64,000 nucleotides of DNA from Hymenobacter lapidiphilus (GCF_013377885.1 NZ_JABKAU010000015.1:47360-111359); one strand, 5' to 3'. Positions 32,917-41,504 are shown, numbered from the stretch's first letter. The notes: generated from the sequence alone by a model not told the origin. A program made the numbers and translations.

Positions 32917-32973
32917 GCGCGAAAAGGCTTCACCCTTAAACCAATAAGCGGGCAAAAGTTTGCCGCGTAATAT

Positions 32974-33001
32974 GTAGAGACGCGATGGGTCGCGTCTCTA
33001 C
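32974..33001. repeat. Family B short hairpin (GTAGAGACGCGA)
   Basis: GTAGAGACGCGA and TCGCGTCTCTAC form a perfect 12-bp stem with a TGGG loop. It stands between the divergent gcvP and saccharopine dehydrogenase-like promoters. I recall similar GTAGAGACGC hairpins in cyanobacterial and Bacteroidota spacers. Confidence 0.9.
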
Positions 33002-33004
33002 TGC

Positions 33005-33012
33005 TACCTTTA
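33005..33012 (+). promoter_or_regulatory. -7-like box for the saccharopine dehydrogenase-like gene
   Basis: TACCTTTA, 27 bases upstream of the ATG at 33040 and directly next to the family B hairpin. Confidence 0.45.
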
Positions 33013-33039
33013 AGCCCCATCCCATCCAATTGCTACCGT

Positions 33040-34257
33040 ATGCCCACCCTTACCATTGGCCTGCTGCGCGAAGGCAAAACCCCGCCCGACAAGCGCGTGC
33101 CGCTCACACCCAAGAAGTGCATTGAGGCCCAGGACCAGTTTGCGGGCCTGAAAATAGTAGCCCAGCAGAGTGAAATCCGGGCCTTTGCCGACCAGGAATA
33201 CCGCGACGTGGGCTTGGAGGTGCGCCCCAGCGTGGCCGACTGCGACGTGCTGATGGGCGTGAAGGAAGTGCCGGTGGCCGAGCTGCTGCCCAATAAAACC
33301 TACTGCTTCTTCTCCCACACCATCAAGAAGCAGCCCGCCAACCGCGAGCTGCTGCGCCAGGTGCTGGCCCGCAACATTACGCTCATCGACTATGAGCTGC
33401 TCACCGACGAGCAGGGCCAGCGCATTGTGGCATTTGGGCGCTGGGCCGGCATTGTGGGTGCCTACAACGGCCTGCTCACCTACGGCCGTAAGCACGACCT
33501 GTTCCAGCTTAAGCCCGCCTACGAGTGCGTGGATATGGAGGATATGCAGGAGGAGTTTTTCAAGGTAAAGAAGCTGCCGCCCATCAAAATGGTGGTGACC
33601 GGTACCGGCCGCGTGGCCCAGGGCGCGGTAGAGGTGCTGGAGCTGATGGGCATCCGCCGCGTAAGCGTGTACGACTACCTCTACCTCGATTTCAACGAGC
33701 CCGTGTACACCCAGTTGCGCAGCTCCGACTACAACCGCCGCCACGACGGCCGCGTCTGGGACACGCCCGATTTCCACCGCCACCCCGAGCAGTACGAAAG
33801 CACGTTCCACAACTTCCTGCCCGTTACCGACCTGCTGATTGCCTGCGCCTACTGGCACCCCCAGGCCCCACGCTTGTTTGCCGAGGAAGACACGCGCCGC
33901 CCCGGTTTCCGCATCAACACCATTGCCGACGTTACCTGCGACATCGATGGCTCGGTGCCCACCACCCAGCGCAGCACCACCATCCAAGAGCCTGCTTACG
34001 ACTACAACTCCGCCACCGGCGAGCTGCACGCGGCTTATTCAGCGCCGGAGCATATCACTGTAATGGCCGTCGATAACCTGCCCTGCGAACTGCCCCGCAA
34101 TGCCTCGCGCGACTTCGCCCGCCAGCTCATTTCCCACGTGCTGCCCCACTTGCTGGCCACTGGCGGCCCCGACGAGGTGATTGAGCGCGCCACCATTGCC
34201 CGCGCCGGCAAGCTCCTGCCCCGCTACCAGTACCTGGCCGACTACGTGGCCGATTAG
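33040..34257 (+). CDS. Saccharopine dehydrogenase-like NAD-dependent enzyme (LYS1 / alanine dehydrogenase superfamily)
   Basis: A 405-aa cytoplasmic oxidoreductase. The N-terminal half begins LTIGLLREGKTPPDKRVPLTP, the alanine dehydrogenase/PNT substrate domain with Arg and Lys contacts. A Rossmann segment near 185-215 reads KMVVTGTGRVAQGAVEVLEL. FGRWAGIVGAYNGL and INTIADVTCDIDGSVPTTQR match the lysine-forming saccharopine dehydrogenase family. Such enzymes interconvert saccharopine with lysine and 2-oxoglutarate. No lysine-pathway neighbours are present, so the physiological substrate is inferred only from the family. A strong terminator follows the stop. Confidence 0.82.
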   Translation: MPTLTIGLLREGKTPPDKRVPLTPKKCIEAQDQFAGLKIVAQQSEIRAFADQEYRDVGLEVRPSVADCDVLMGVKEVPVAELLPNKTYCFFSHTIKKQPANRELLRQVLARNITLIDYELLTDEQGQRIVAFGRWAGIVGAYNGLLTYGRKHDLFQLKPAYECVDMEDMQEEFFKVKKLPPIKMVVTGTGRVAQGAVEVLELMGIRRVSVYDYLYLDFNEPVYTQLRSSDYNRRHDGRVWDTPDFHRHPEQYESTFHNFLPVTDLLIACAYWHPQAPRLFAEEDTRRPGFRINTIADVTCDIDGSVPTTQRSTTIQEPAYDYNSATGELHAAYSAPEHITVMAVDNLPCELPRNASRDFARQLISHVLPHLLATGGPDEVIERATIARAGKLLPRYQYLADYVAD

Positions 34258-34270
34258 GTATGCTTTTCGG

Positions 34271-34320
34271 TAAAAGCAAGCGCGTCATCCGGCCAAGGCC
34301 GGGTGACGCGCTTGCTTTTA
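34271..34320 (+). terminator. Intrinsic terminator after the saccharopine dehydrogenase-like gene
   Basis: Arms 34271-34294 and 34297-34320 (24 bases, one G-U type mismatch) enclose a 2-base loop, start 13 bases after the stop and end in CTTTTA. Confidence 0.88.
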
Positions 34321-34352
34321 ATCTTTTTAGGAAGGTGTCTATTGTATTCAGA

Positions 34353-34444
34353 CCGTCATGCTGAGCTTGTCGAAGCATCTCTACCGCTTCGTTGTAATCA
34401 TCGAGCGAAGCGGTAGAGATGCTTCGACAAGCTCAGCTTGACGG
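34353..34444. repeat. Family A intergenic palindrome, copy 5
   Basis: Arms 34353-34391 and 34406-34444 (39 bases) pair with one mismatch. The core reads GTCATGCTGAGCTTGTCGAA then GCATCTCTACCGCTTCG. It lies between convergent genes. Confidence 0.92.
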
Positions 34445-34500
34445 CCGTTTGACTTGCTGACTGGCTAAACAGGTTATTCACCTTTACCTGAAAACCGACC

Positions 34501-35331
34501 TTATACCTTCAGGACCGGGTATTTGGCCTGTACCAGCATGTGAAGGCCGTAAGCCATCAGGCCCAGGGCCACTATGCCCAGCACTACCGGCCCCATGCTG
34601 GCCAACAGGTCGAACGCCTCATCGGTGCTGCCGACGGCAGTGGCACGCGACTGTTGGCCGGCCTGAATGAAGAAGTAGCCGATGATGCCCAGTACAATGC
34701 CCCGGGCCGTGTAGCCTATCTGCCCGAGCCGGTACACGGTGTTCTGCTGGCCGCCCGGAATGTTGCTGCTCTGCACATGCTTGTGGAACTTGCCGGAATA
34801 AGCCTGGTAAAACTGGTAGAAACCAACGCCGATAGTGACTGCGCCTACCAGCATAATGATCCAGTCGCCGCCGGGCCAGGCCAGCACCCGGGCCGTGAGG
34901 GTTTGCTGGGTGTTGCCGCTGCTGTCGGCCGAGCCGCTCAGGGCCAGCTTGGCGGCGTACCATGCCAGGCTGGTGTATAGCAGGCCGCTTGCCGCGTAGC
35001 CCAGGCGCCGCGCAATACCGGCACTATCACTGCCTTTATCTTCGGTGTCGCGCACTGCCTGCACCACCCGCCACACAATGTAAGCCAGCAGGCCCAGCGC
35101 AATCAAACCCAGCAGTATTGGGCCGCCAGGCAGGCTCTGCAGCGTCTGAACGGCCTGTTTCTTGTCGGCCGTCTGGCCTTCCTGCTGTCCGGTGGCCGCC
35201 AGCAGCGCCAGCAGGCCCATCAGCCCATAAACGGTGCCTTTAGCGGCGAATCCCACGCGAGCCAGCGTCCGCAGTCCCCCCGACGGGGCGTTGGTAGGCA
35301 GCGTGTTTGAAAGCGTATCGGAAAGTGTCAT
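34501..35331 (-). CDS. DUF1206 family membrane protein
   Basis: A 276-aa integral membrane protein with six hydrophobic helices in three tandem units. Each unit opens with a similar aromatic/glycine pattern: RVGFAAKGTVYGLMGLLAL, RLGYAASGLLYTSLAWYA and QIGYTARGIVLGIIGYFF. This triplicated unit defines DUF1206, whose function is not known. The N-terminal 20 residues are polar. It is flanked by palindrome copy 5 downstream and a 139-base spacer upstream in which I see nothing notable. Confidence 0.85.
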   Translation of the reverse strand: MTLSDTLSNTLPTNAPSGGLRTLARVGFAAKGTVYGLMGLLALLAATGQQEGQTADKKQAVQTLQSLPGGPILLGLIALGLLAYIVWRVVQAVRDTEDKGSDSAGIARRLGYAASGLLYTSLAWYAAKLALSGSADSSGNTQQTLTARVLAWPGGDWIIMLVGAVTIGVGFYQFYQAYSGKFHKHVQSSNIPGGQQNTVYRLGQIGYTARGIVLGIIGYFFIQAGQQSRATAVGSTDEAFDLLASMGPVVLGIVALGLMAYGLHMLVQAKYPVLKV

Positions 35332-35470
35332 AAGTTAGCTGCTTGCTGAGGTTGAAACGTCCTTGGTGCCGTTGCCGGAGCAGAAGGAACCATAAAGCCT
35401 GCCGGGCGCAGGGCAGCCGGGCAAACCGGCAGCCTGTGTCCGGCTACCCGACCTCTTACGGTAGGAAACG

Positions 35471-36046
35471 CTAAAAGGTGGCCCGGCGGCTGTTGTTCAG
35501 CAGGCCATCGGGCCGGTATATGCGCACATCCGGGTGGGCCAGGGCTGCGTTGCCTGGTATATCGAGCGTGAGCAGGGGCTTACCACGCACCATGGTGTCA
35601 GCCATCAGCTGCGCCAGGTTGCCGCCGGGGTCCATATAAGGAATGAAAAAATCGTCGGCCATATCGGCCAGCAGCAGGTTGCGGATGGTAGCCGTTTCCA
35701 GGCTTACAGCACTCACCTCGGGCTCGAAGGGCGTGATGAACAGCAAATAGCCACGCTTCAAATCGGCTTCGTGCTCAAAAGCCGTGTTTGGCTGAATGCC
35801 CCGCCCCAGCACGTACAGGATGGGCTGTTCGGACCCCTGGCGCAGAAAATGATAAACCGTCTGCTCCAGCCGCGAATGAAACCCCGATGCAATGCACCGC
35901 TGCTGCTGCCGCTGCTCCATGGCCCAGCGGTAGGTGTCGCGCTCAATGGCTGCCGGGTAAGCGCGAGAACATAGAAACACCGTTTTGGGCAATGCCAGCA
36001 GGGCCGGGCTACCAAGGGTGCGCAGTTCTTCCGGCAGCGTCAGCAT
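35471..36046 (-). CDS. DprA/SLOG-like Rossmann protein
   Basis: A 191-aa protein with a Rossmann-like core. KTVFLCSRAYPAAIERDTYRW and ASGFHSRLEQTVYHFL are followed by QPILYVLGRGIQPN. This mirrors the DprA/Smf order of IVGxRxxT, SGxAxGID and AVLGxGxD. The usual DprA DNA-binding residues and the C-terminal winged helix are absent. It could be a nucleotide-sensing SLOG protein or a diverged DprA relative. Full-length DprA is about 300-380 aa, so this is a minimal version. It neighbours the BLUF gene in the same direction, 222 bases apart. Confidence 0.6.
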   Translation of the reverse strand: MLTLPEELRTLGSPALLALPKTVFLCSRAYPAAIERDTYRWAMEQRQQQRCIASGFHSRLEQTVYHFLRQGSEQPILYVLGRGIQPNTAFEHEADLKRGYLLFITPFEPEVSAVSLETATIRNLLLADMADDFFIPYMDPGGNLAQLMADTMVRGKPLLTLDIPGNAALAHPDVRIYRPDGLLNNSRRATF

Positions 36047-36182
36047 GTAAAGAAATTTAACCTTTTGTTATTGATAAAGTTAAATAAAATATTGATAAAA
36101 TCACTATAAGCAAAATAAATAAGCTGTCTATTGGCCACTACCGCAGCTTACCAAATTTCGAAGCTTTTTAGAAAACCGAGAA

Positions 36183-36227
36183 AACGTCATGCTCCGTCTG
36201 GCGTCTGCGGAGTTGAAGCATGACGTT
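36183..36227. repeat. Family A palindrome remnant, copy 6
   Basis: AACGTCATGCT (36183-36193) and AGCATGACGTT (36217-36227) keep the outer ends of the family. The middle core has been replaced by CCGTCTGGCGTCTGCGG, itself a small CTCCG/CGGAG hairpin. It looks like an internally rearranged copy. Confidence 0.7.
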
Positions 36228-36268
36228 CCGGTTGGTTCCGGACGCTTCCTAAACAGCTTCTTCGCGTG

Positions 36269-36721
36269 TTAGGAGGCTGCCGCGCTATCCGTATCAGGCG
36301 AGGATGGGGCGCCGAATACAGCATCACGCATCAGATTGATTACCAACGCATCCGACATGCTAAGCGACGCTGGATTCTGACTTACCTCACTCGGTAGGAG
36401 GAAGCCTTCGAGATGGGCAAAACCGACCTCATCTAAGGGATGAAAGGCCATCGACCATTCCGCAAAGCTGCGCTGCGTAATGGTCTTATGAATCATCTTA
36501 ACCACGTTAATATGCCGCGTATCGCTGCTTATTTCTTCGTAGAGTGGCTCCACTACATCCGCCTCTCCCTCCAGAATCTGAGCGATATGCCTATTACTGT
36601 AAAACAACATTCCAGTAATGCCACGAGCGGTATTGTAATGCCGGTATTTGTCAAGCATAGCCCGTAATTCAAGATCATCAATATCCTGCGCGGCTACGCT
36701 AATATAAACAAGATGGATCAT
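36269..36721 (-). CDS. Stand-alone BLUF-domain blue-light sensor
   Basis: BLUF proteins bind FAD and respond to blue light through a hydrogen-bond switch around a Tyr/Gln pair. This 150-aa protein has Tyr6 in HLVYISVA, Asn30 in YNTARGITGMLFY and Gln48 in IAQILEGEADVV. The spacings, 24 and 42 residues from the Tyr, equal those of AppA Tyr21/Asn45/Gln63. Further family text is EEISSDTRHINV and RSFAEWSMAFHPL, with the Trp/Met pair. No output domain (EAL, cyclase) is fused. The C-terminal 50 residues may bind a partner. The adjacent genes do not reveal one. Confidence 0.93.
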   Translation of the reverse strand: MIHLVYISVAAQDIDDLELRAMLDKYRHYNTARGITGMLFYSNRHIAQILEGEADVVEPLYEEISSDTRHINVVKMIHKTITQRSFAEWSMAFHPLDEVGFAHLEGFLLPSEVSQNPASLSMSDALVINLMRDAVFGAPSSPDTDSAAAS

Positions 36722-36962
36722 GGGTACGGAGCCAATAGAGGCATGACTTTTTACGTGTCGCTTACAGATGGGTTCAGCAATCAGGACTTACGCACGTGGG
36801 CTGTAGTGTGGTTGGATATGCAAGCGCCCAGCCCGTTTTACGAAGGTCTTACAACTGTAGACACCTTTTATTTAACCTACAAAGCTGAGTCCCGCACGTT
36901 ACTGCGCTCCGGCAAGCCACGCTGTAGCTTTCGTTGCATGTTAGGCCTGGGCACACGCACAA

Positions 36963-36993
36963 CCGCCCGATACTCTTGAGAAGTATCGGGCGG
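36963..36993 (-). terminator. Hairpin after the csbD-like gene
   Basis: CCGCCCGATACT and AGTATCGGGCGG form a perfect 12-bp stem with a 7-base loop, 26 bases past the CsbD-like stop codon. There is no strong T-run. The rest of the 36722-37018 gap shows nothing else I can support; the 88-codon plus-strand frame there has no protein-like features. Confidence 0.7.
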
Positions 36994-37018
36994 CGTGAAG
37001 TAATGCTATTGGGTGAGG

Positions 37019-37237
37019 CTAGAACGTGCGCTGGAACCAGTGCTTGATGTCATCCATCGTTTCGCCGGTTTTCTGCTGCAGGTTGCCAAGCCATTCGTCC
37101 TGCTTGCCTTCCTCGTAGTCGAGGTCGTCATCGGTGAGGTTGCCCCACTTCTGCTTGGTCTGGCCTTTGATTTCGTTCCAGTTACCGCGGGCGCGCAGTT
37201 CCGTATTGTCGTCGATACCGTTGTTATTGAGGTCCAT
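37019..37237 (-). CDS. CsbD family small stress protein
   Basis: A 72-aa hydrophilic, helical protein. The family motif is clear: NWNEIKGQTKQKWGNLTDDD then YEEGKQDEWLGNLQQKTG. CsbD proteins accumulate under general stress; their molecular role is unknown. I chose the ATG at 37237, which starts MDLNNNGIDDN. The frame is open further upstream, but that text is unlike protein and overlaps the next gene. It is the last of four co-directional genes starting at 39649. Confidence 0.9.
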   Translation of the reverse strand: MDLNNNGIDDNTELRARGNWNEIKGQTKQKWGNLTDDDLDYEEGKQDEWLGNLQQKTGETMDDIKHWFQRTF

Positions 37238-37313
37238 GATACTACCAGTTAGGGTGGAATATACCCGCTTTACGCACCAGCCTGCGGTAAGGTTGAACCC
37301 CCGGGCGCGATTA

Positions 37314-38030
37314 CTAAAAATGGGTGGTCGAGCTGAGTAAAATAACAAACAAAACGCTCGTAAGAACGACCAGCGTTCCGGCACCCAGCCCCAAGCCTGC
37401 GGCAGCCTTGCCCAGCTTGCGGCTCTGGGCCTGCCGGCGGTAGCCGTCGTAATAGGCCGGGTCGTTGAGCAGGTCGGGCTGGGGAGCATCCAGGTTATAG
37501 CGTTTGGGCGGTGTGAGGGCTATTGCGCCGCCCACAATCGGCCCGCCATAAAAGGTGGCTACCGTAGCGCCAAACGTCCCCCAGAACACGCCCTTGTCGG
37601 GCTTATAGTATTTCCTGCTGTCCTGGCGGCCCAGCGCGGTGCGCTGCGCCGTGCTCAGGCCTACCAGGCTGGTGCCGGGTGCCGGCGCCGAAGTTGCCCG
37701 CAGCACTTCCCGCGTACCATTGGCAAACCGAACCATGAATACGTCGGCGGCGGCCAGTTGCAGCGTATCGGCAGCCGTGGCTCGGCCCAGCGAGTCGGTG
37801 GCGGGTGGCAGGGGCAGGTAGCGCACCAGCTGGGGCGTAATGCGCAGCACCCGGGCCGGCAGCTCGTCGCCGTTGGTGCGCACAATAACGTCGGTGGCAG
37901 CGCCTGTGGCCAGCGGCACTATCGGCGCGGCCGCCGAGTCGGTCACGGCGGCCGGGGTCTGTTGGGCCTGGCTCTGGCCGGTTCCCAACAGGGCGGTTAC
38001 AGTGAGCAGGGAAAAGAGTAGAGTACGCAT
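37314..38030 (-). CDS. Secreted/membrane protein, member 3 of a three-gene paralogue cluster
   Basis: A 238-aa exported protein with a signal peptide (MRTLLFSLLTVTALL...AQAQQ type, about 1-23). Residues 45-115 form the shared module: TDVIVRTNGDELPARVLRIT, VRYLPLP and DVFMVRFANGTREVLR. A central FWGTFGATVATFYGGP hydrophobic stretch and a C-terminal membrane helix (about 212-233) follow. The whole length aligns with the next gene upstream. I do not recognise the family. It may be an envelope protein associated with the inner membrane. Confidence 0.7.
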   Translation of the reverse strand: MRTLLFSLLTVTALLGTGQSQAQQTPAAVTDSAAAPIVPLATGAATDVIVRTNGDELPARVLRITPQLVRYLPLPPATDSLGRATAADTLQLAAADVFMVRFANGTREVLRATSAPAPGTSLVGLSTAQRTALGRQDSRKYYKPDKGVFWGTFGATVATFYGGPIVGGAIALTPPKRYNLDAPQPDLLNDPAYYDGYRRQAQSRKLGKAAAGLGLGAGTLVVLTSVLFVILLSSTTHF

Positions 38031-38111
38031 GGTTTTTTTAAATGAAATCGTAGGGTCTGTACTACCTGTGCGCCGCTATGGCACTGTTCTGGATCTTGTT
38101 CAGGGGTAGCT

Positions 38112-38828
38112 TTAATACATATTCAGAAAGCTGCCACTAAGCATTGTGCTGCTGACTACTGCGAGTACAAGCATGAGGCTTGCCGCGCCGAGCCCAACGC
38201 CCAGAACGGCTTTGCCTGCTTTTCGGCTTTTAGCCTGCCGGTAATAACCCTTATAATAGTCCGGGTCTTGGAGCAGAACCGGAGCGGGCGCTTTCAGGCC
38301 AAAGTGCGACGGCGAGCTGAAGGCCACCGCGCTACCCACCACCAACCCGGCGGGTCCGGCGGCGGCCGTGCTGGCAAAGGTGCCCCAGAACACGCCTTTT
38401 GCGGGCTGGTAGTAGCGGCGACTGTCCTGTTGGCCTAACTCGTAACGTTGCGCCGCGCTTAAACCCACCAGCGAGGAAACTTCGGAGGCAAAACCCTTCG
38501 CCGACCGAAACAGCCCTCTGGTACCATTGGCGTAGCGAATCATGAATACGTCGGCAACGGCCAGCTGCAGCGTATCGGGCGCAATGGGAGGCGCACCGGT
38601 GGCGGGCAGTGGCAGGTAGCGCACTACCTGTGGCGTAACGCCCAACACCCGGGCCGGCAGCTCGTCGCCGTTGATGCGCACAATAACATCGGTGGCAGTA
38701 CCCAGGGCAGGGGGCACGGCCTGTACTGCGGCCGAATCGGCTACGGCGGCCGGGGGCTGCTGGGCCTGGGCCCGGCTGGCTCCCAGCAAGGTCATGGCAG
38801 TCAGCAGCAGGCAGAATAAGGTGCGCAT
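38112..38828 (-). CDS. Secreted/membrane protein, member 2 of the paralogue cluster
   Basis: A 238-aa paralogue of the neighbouring gene at 37314, with the same length and layout: signal peptide (about 1-23), shared module with INGDELPARVLGVTPQVVRY and DVFMIRYANGTRGLFR, FWGTFASTAAAGPAG, the QDPDYYKGYYRQAKSRKAGK stretch, and a C-terminal hydrophobic segment. The two genes are 81 bases apart, a tandem duplication. Its function is unknown. Confidence 0.72.
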   Translation of the reverse strand: MRTLFCLLLTAMTLLGASRAQAQQPPAAVADSAAVQAVPPALGTATDVIVRINGDELPARVLGVTPQVVRYLPLPATGAPPIAPDTLQLAVADVFMIRYANGTRGLFRSAKGFASEVSSLVGLSAAQRYELGQQDSRRYYQPAKGVFWGTFASTAAAGPAGLVVGSAVAFSSPSHFGLKAPAPVLLQDPDYYKGYYRQAKSRKAGKAVLGVGLGAASLMLVLAVVSSTMLSGSFLNMY

Positions 38829-38893
38829 GGCCTCCGCAGATAAGAAAATATGAGAAACGAAAAATATGAGAAACGATGAAAACGCCCGCGCCC

Positions 38894-39649
38894 TTAGCGG
38901 CGGCGGTAGTTGAAGCCCAGCAGCAGGCTGAACCGTACGCCGCCGTTGCCGGGCACCACGGCTAAGTTCACCGGAAAATTAACGTCTTCTACCTTAAATG
39001 AAGTGCCGATAGCCAGGGCAATGTTGGCGCCGGCCGGCGTTATGTTCGGCCCCAGGCCGAACTCGAAGCCCTTGGGCCCACGGATACCAACCAGCGCGTT
39101 CAGGCTCGGGATAAATTTGCCCTGTTCCAGCCCGCCAATCAGCGGTACCACCTCAACCAACCCCGACAGGCCCGAGGAAAGCCGGAAGATGCGCGTTTCG
39201 AACTGCCAGCCGAACTGCGTAAGAAAGGGGTTGAGGCTAAAATCCTTGCGGGCCTTATCGGCCGCTCCACCCGTGAGCACCGTGAAGCCAATGCGCGGCC
39301 CACTGAGGTTGACGGTCGGGTCAATCAAGAGCTCGTCGCCGGGTACGGCGGGGCCGGTGTAGGGCGGGGCAGCCGGGGGCGCGGCCGGCTGCTGCCGCGC
39401 CCCGCCGGGCGTGCCAAACACCTCCTTGGTACCATTGGCGTAGCGAATCATGAAAACGTCGGTTTTGCGCACCGTAATCAGCGGTCCGTCGGGGTTATCG
39501 GTGCGGCGGTAGGTTACGCCGGTGGGCGAAATCTCCAGCACTTTCACGGCAATTTCTTCGCCCGATTGCTTGGTGAGCATGTCCTGGGCCTGCGCGGCGA
39601 AGGCTGAAACCAGCAGCAGGAGCAGTAAGCTGAGTAAACGTGGGAGCAT
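38894..39649 (-). CDS. Secreted protein, member 1 of the paralogue cluster, with beta-rich C-terminus
   Basis: A 251-aa exported protein (signal peptide about 1-21, ending FAAQAQ). The N-terminal module repeats the cluster motif: KQSGEEIAVKVLEISPTGVT and DVFMIRYANGTKEVFG. The second half differs from the other two. It is beta-rich with alternating strands (GPRIGFTVLTGGAADKAR, SGLVEVVPLIGGLEQGKF, NGGVRFSLLLGFNYRRR) and resembles a small outer-membrane barrel. It is the first gene of the cluster in the direction of transcription. Confidence 0.75.
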   Translation of the reverse strand: MLPRLLSLLLLLLVSAFAAQAQDMLTKQSGEEIAVKVLEISPTGVTYRRTDNPDGPLITVRKTDVFMIRYANGTKEVFGTPGGARQQPAAPPAAPPYTGPAVPGDELLIDPTVNLSGPRIGFTVLTGGAADKARKDFSLNPFLTQFGWQFETRIFRLSSGLSGLVEVVPLIGGLEQGKFIPSLNALVGIRGPKGFEFGLGPNITPAGANIALAIGTSFKVEDVNFPVNLAVVPGNGGVRFSLLLGFNYRRR

Positions 39650-39821
39650 GGCAGTAGGGCTTAGGGTGAAATTCTCCGGAAAGATGCCAATTCATCCACG
39701 CTTAGTTGCAACCAGGATGTTCTATATTTAGACCCGCTGCGCAACTTTATTTGAAGAGAATATACTTGCAAATCAGTGAATTACACTAATATATTCAGAC
39801 TTTATAATACCCCGCCCGCTC

Positions 39822-41357
39822 ATGGACGACCTGCGCACCACGCTTGCCACCTTCTCGCCCGACGACCACAAGGAGTTTCGGCAGTTCATTCAGCGCCAGC
39901 GCCGCAAGCAAAACGGCCGCATGGATGTGCGCCTCTACGAGCTGCTGACCCAGTCGCGCGAGCATACCACCCCCGAGCTGCTGGCCCGCCTTTACCCCGA
40001 CGAACCTAACGCCGTAGCCTACTATGCCCTGCGCAAGCGGCTGCTGCGCCACCTGCTCGATTTTCTGCTGCTGCGCCAGCACCAGCAGGACCCCACGGCG
40101 GCCGCTTCGGTGCGTGGGCTGCTCACGCTGGCCCAGTACCTGTTCGAGGCCGGCATCGATCGGCTGGCCTGGAGTACGCTGCACAAGGCCGAAAAGCTGG
40201 CCCGCACCAACGAGCAGTACGAGCAGCTGAATGCCGTGTACAACCTGCAGATTGCCCGCGCCCACAGCCCCCACGCCGACCCGCTCGACGACATCATCCG
40301 GCAGCGCAACCTCAACAAAAAGGACGCCGACGAGGAGGAACGGGCCAACATTGCCGACAGCCTCATCCGGCAGCGCCTGCGCCAGGCCCGCATAAAGGGC
40401 CGGGCCGCCGAGTCGTTTGACGAGATTCTGCAGCAGGTGCTGCGCGAGTATGATTTGCAGGAAGCCTTTGCCCGCCGGCCCGCGCTGCTGCTGCGGCTCA
40501 TGTCCATCACCCGCGCGGCCATGCTCGTGCGCCGCGACTACGCCTCGTTTGCGCCCTTCGTGATGCGCTGCTACCAGCTGATGGAGAAGCGCCACGGCTT
40601 CCGGCCGGCCCATCGCGAGGCCCAGCTGGGGCTGCTGCTGATGATTGCCCACGCCCTGTACCGCACCCGCCGCTTCACCGAATCGGTGGAGTACCTGGAG
40701 CGGCTGCGGGTGCTGCTGGAGGCCGGCCCGCGCCTGCTGAGGGCGTCTATGTGGCCGCGCTACACCTTTTTGCTGGCCGCCAACTACGCCTTTCTGCGCC
40801 GCAACTCCGAGAGCATCTGCCTGCTCGAACAGGTATTACGCCTGCCGCTTAGCCCCCGTGAAGAGCTGACGGCCCGCCTGGGCCTGGGCTTCCATTACTT
40901 TGCCGAAGGCCTGTTTCAGAAAGCCAACCAGACGCTGCAGGCCATCGGGCGCACCGACCACTACTGCGAGCAGGAAATGGGCGTCGAATGGGTTATCAAC
41001 CGCGGTATGGGCGAAATGCTGATTCAGTTCGAGCTGGGCAACCCCGACCTGGCCCACAACCGCCTGCGGGCCATCGAGCGGCTGCTGAAGGAGCGGTTCG
41101 GGGCTGGTGGCGGCGGCTACGCGGCTGTACTGCACTACCTGCAGCTGGTAGGCGAGCTTATCGACGACCCGGCCACCGCCCGCTGCCCCGCCTTCGCCGA
41201 GCGCCTGCTCCACATTCCCTCGTTCGTGTCGGTAGAGCAGGAAGATTTGCAGGCCCTGAGCTTCTTTAGCTGGCTTCGCTCGCAGGCCACGGGCCAGCCC
41301 TACTACAGCGTGCTGCTGGAGCTGGCCAACGCCCCCGAACCAGAAGTCCGGGCATAG
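39822..41357 (+). CDS. Large helical (TPR-like) protein of unknown function
   Basis: A 511-aa cytoplasmic protein without signal or membrane segments. It is almost entirely helical and Leu/Arg/Ala-rich, with helix pairs of TPR-like spacing (about 100-165 and 270-420), for example AQYLFEAGIDRLAWSTLHKAEKLA and RLGLGFHYFAEGLFQKANQTL. It begins MDDLRTTLATFSPDDHKEF. I know similar long helical proteins in Hymenobacter only as hypothetical proteins. A palindromic terminator follows. The 172-base upstream spacer is AT-rich. Confidence 0.75.
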   Translation: MDDLRTTLATFSPDDHKEFRQFIQRQRRKQNGRMDVRLYELLTQSREHTTPELLARLYPDEPNAVAYYALRKRLLRHLLDFLLLRQHQQDPTAAASVRGLLTLAQYLFEAGIDRLAWSTLHKAEKLARTNEQYEQLNAVYNLQIARAHSPHADPLDDIIRQRNLNKKDADEEERANIADSLIRQRLRQARIKGRAAESFDEILQQVLREYDLQEAFARRPALLLRLMSITRAAMLVRRDYASFAPFVMRCYQLMEKRHGFRPAHREAQLGLLLMIAHALYRTRRFTESVEYLERLRVLLEAGPRLLRASMWPRYTFLLAANYAFLRRNSESICLLEQVLRLPLSPREELTARLGLGFHYFAEGLFQKANQTLQAIGRTDHYCEQEMGVEWVINRGMGEMLIQFELGNPDLAHNRLRAIERLLKERFGAGGGGYAAVLHYLQLVGELIDDPATARCPAFAERLLHIPSFVSVEQEDLQALSFFSWLRSQATGQPYYSVLLELANAPEPEVRA

Positions 41358-41392
41358 GCACCGGCCATACTGCGCCAAGCAAAAGGACCTTG

Positions 41393-41442
41393 TTTAGCTG
41401 AAACGGCCGTAAAACGACTCGTCTCAGCTAAACAAGGTCCTT
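41393..41442 (+). terminator. Palindromic terminator after the TPR-like gene
   Basis: AAGGACCTTGTTTAGCTGA (41393-41411) and its exact complement (41424-41442) form a 19-bp perfect stem with a 12-base loop, 36 bases after the stop. It is not a family A, B or C member. Confidence 0.8.
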
Positions 41443-41504
41443 AGTTTTGCACAAACCGGGCAGGCAGATTGCCCTGCACTGCCGGCCAGGCGGTGCGCGC
41501 GCTA

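Noticed and set aside
36713..36979. An 88-codon plus-strand frame between the BLUF and csbD genes
   Set aside because: No recognisable motif, no -7 box and a start antisense to the BLUF gene start; probably chance.
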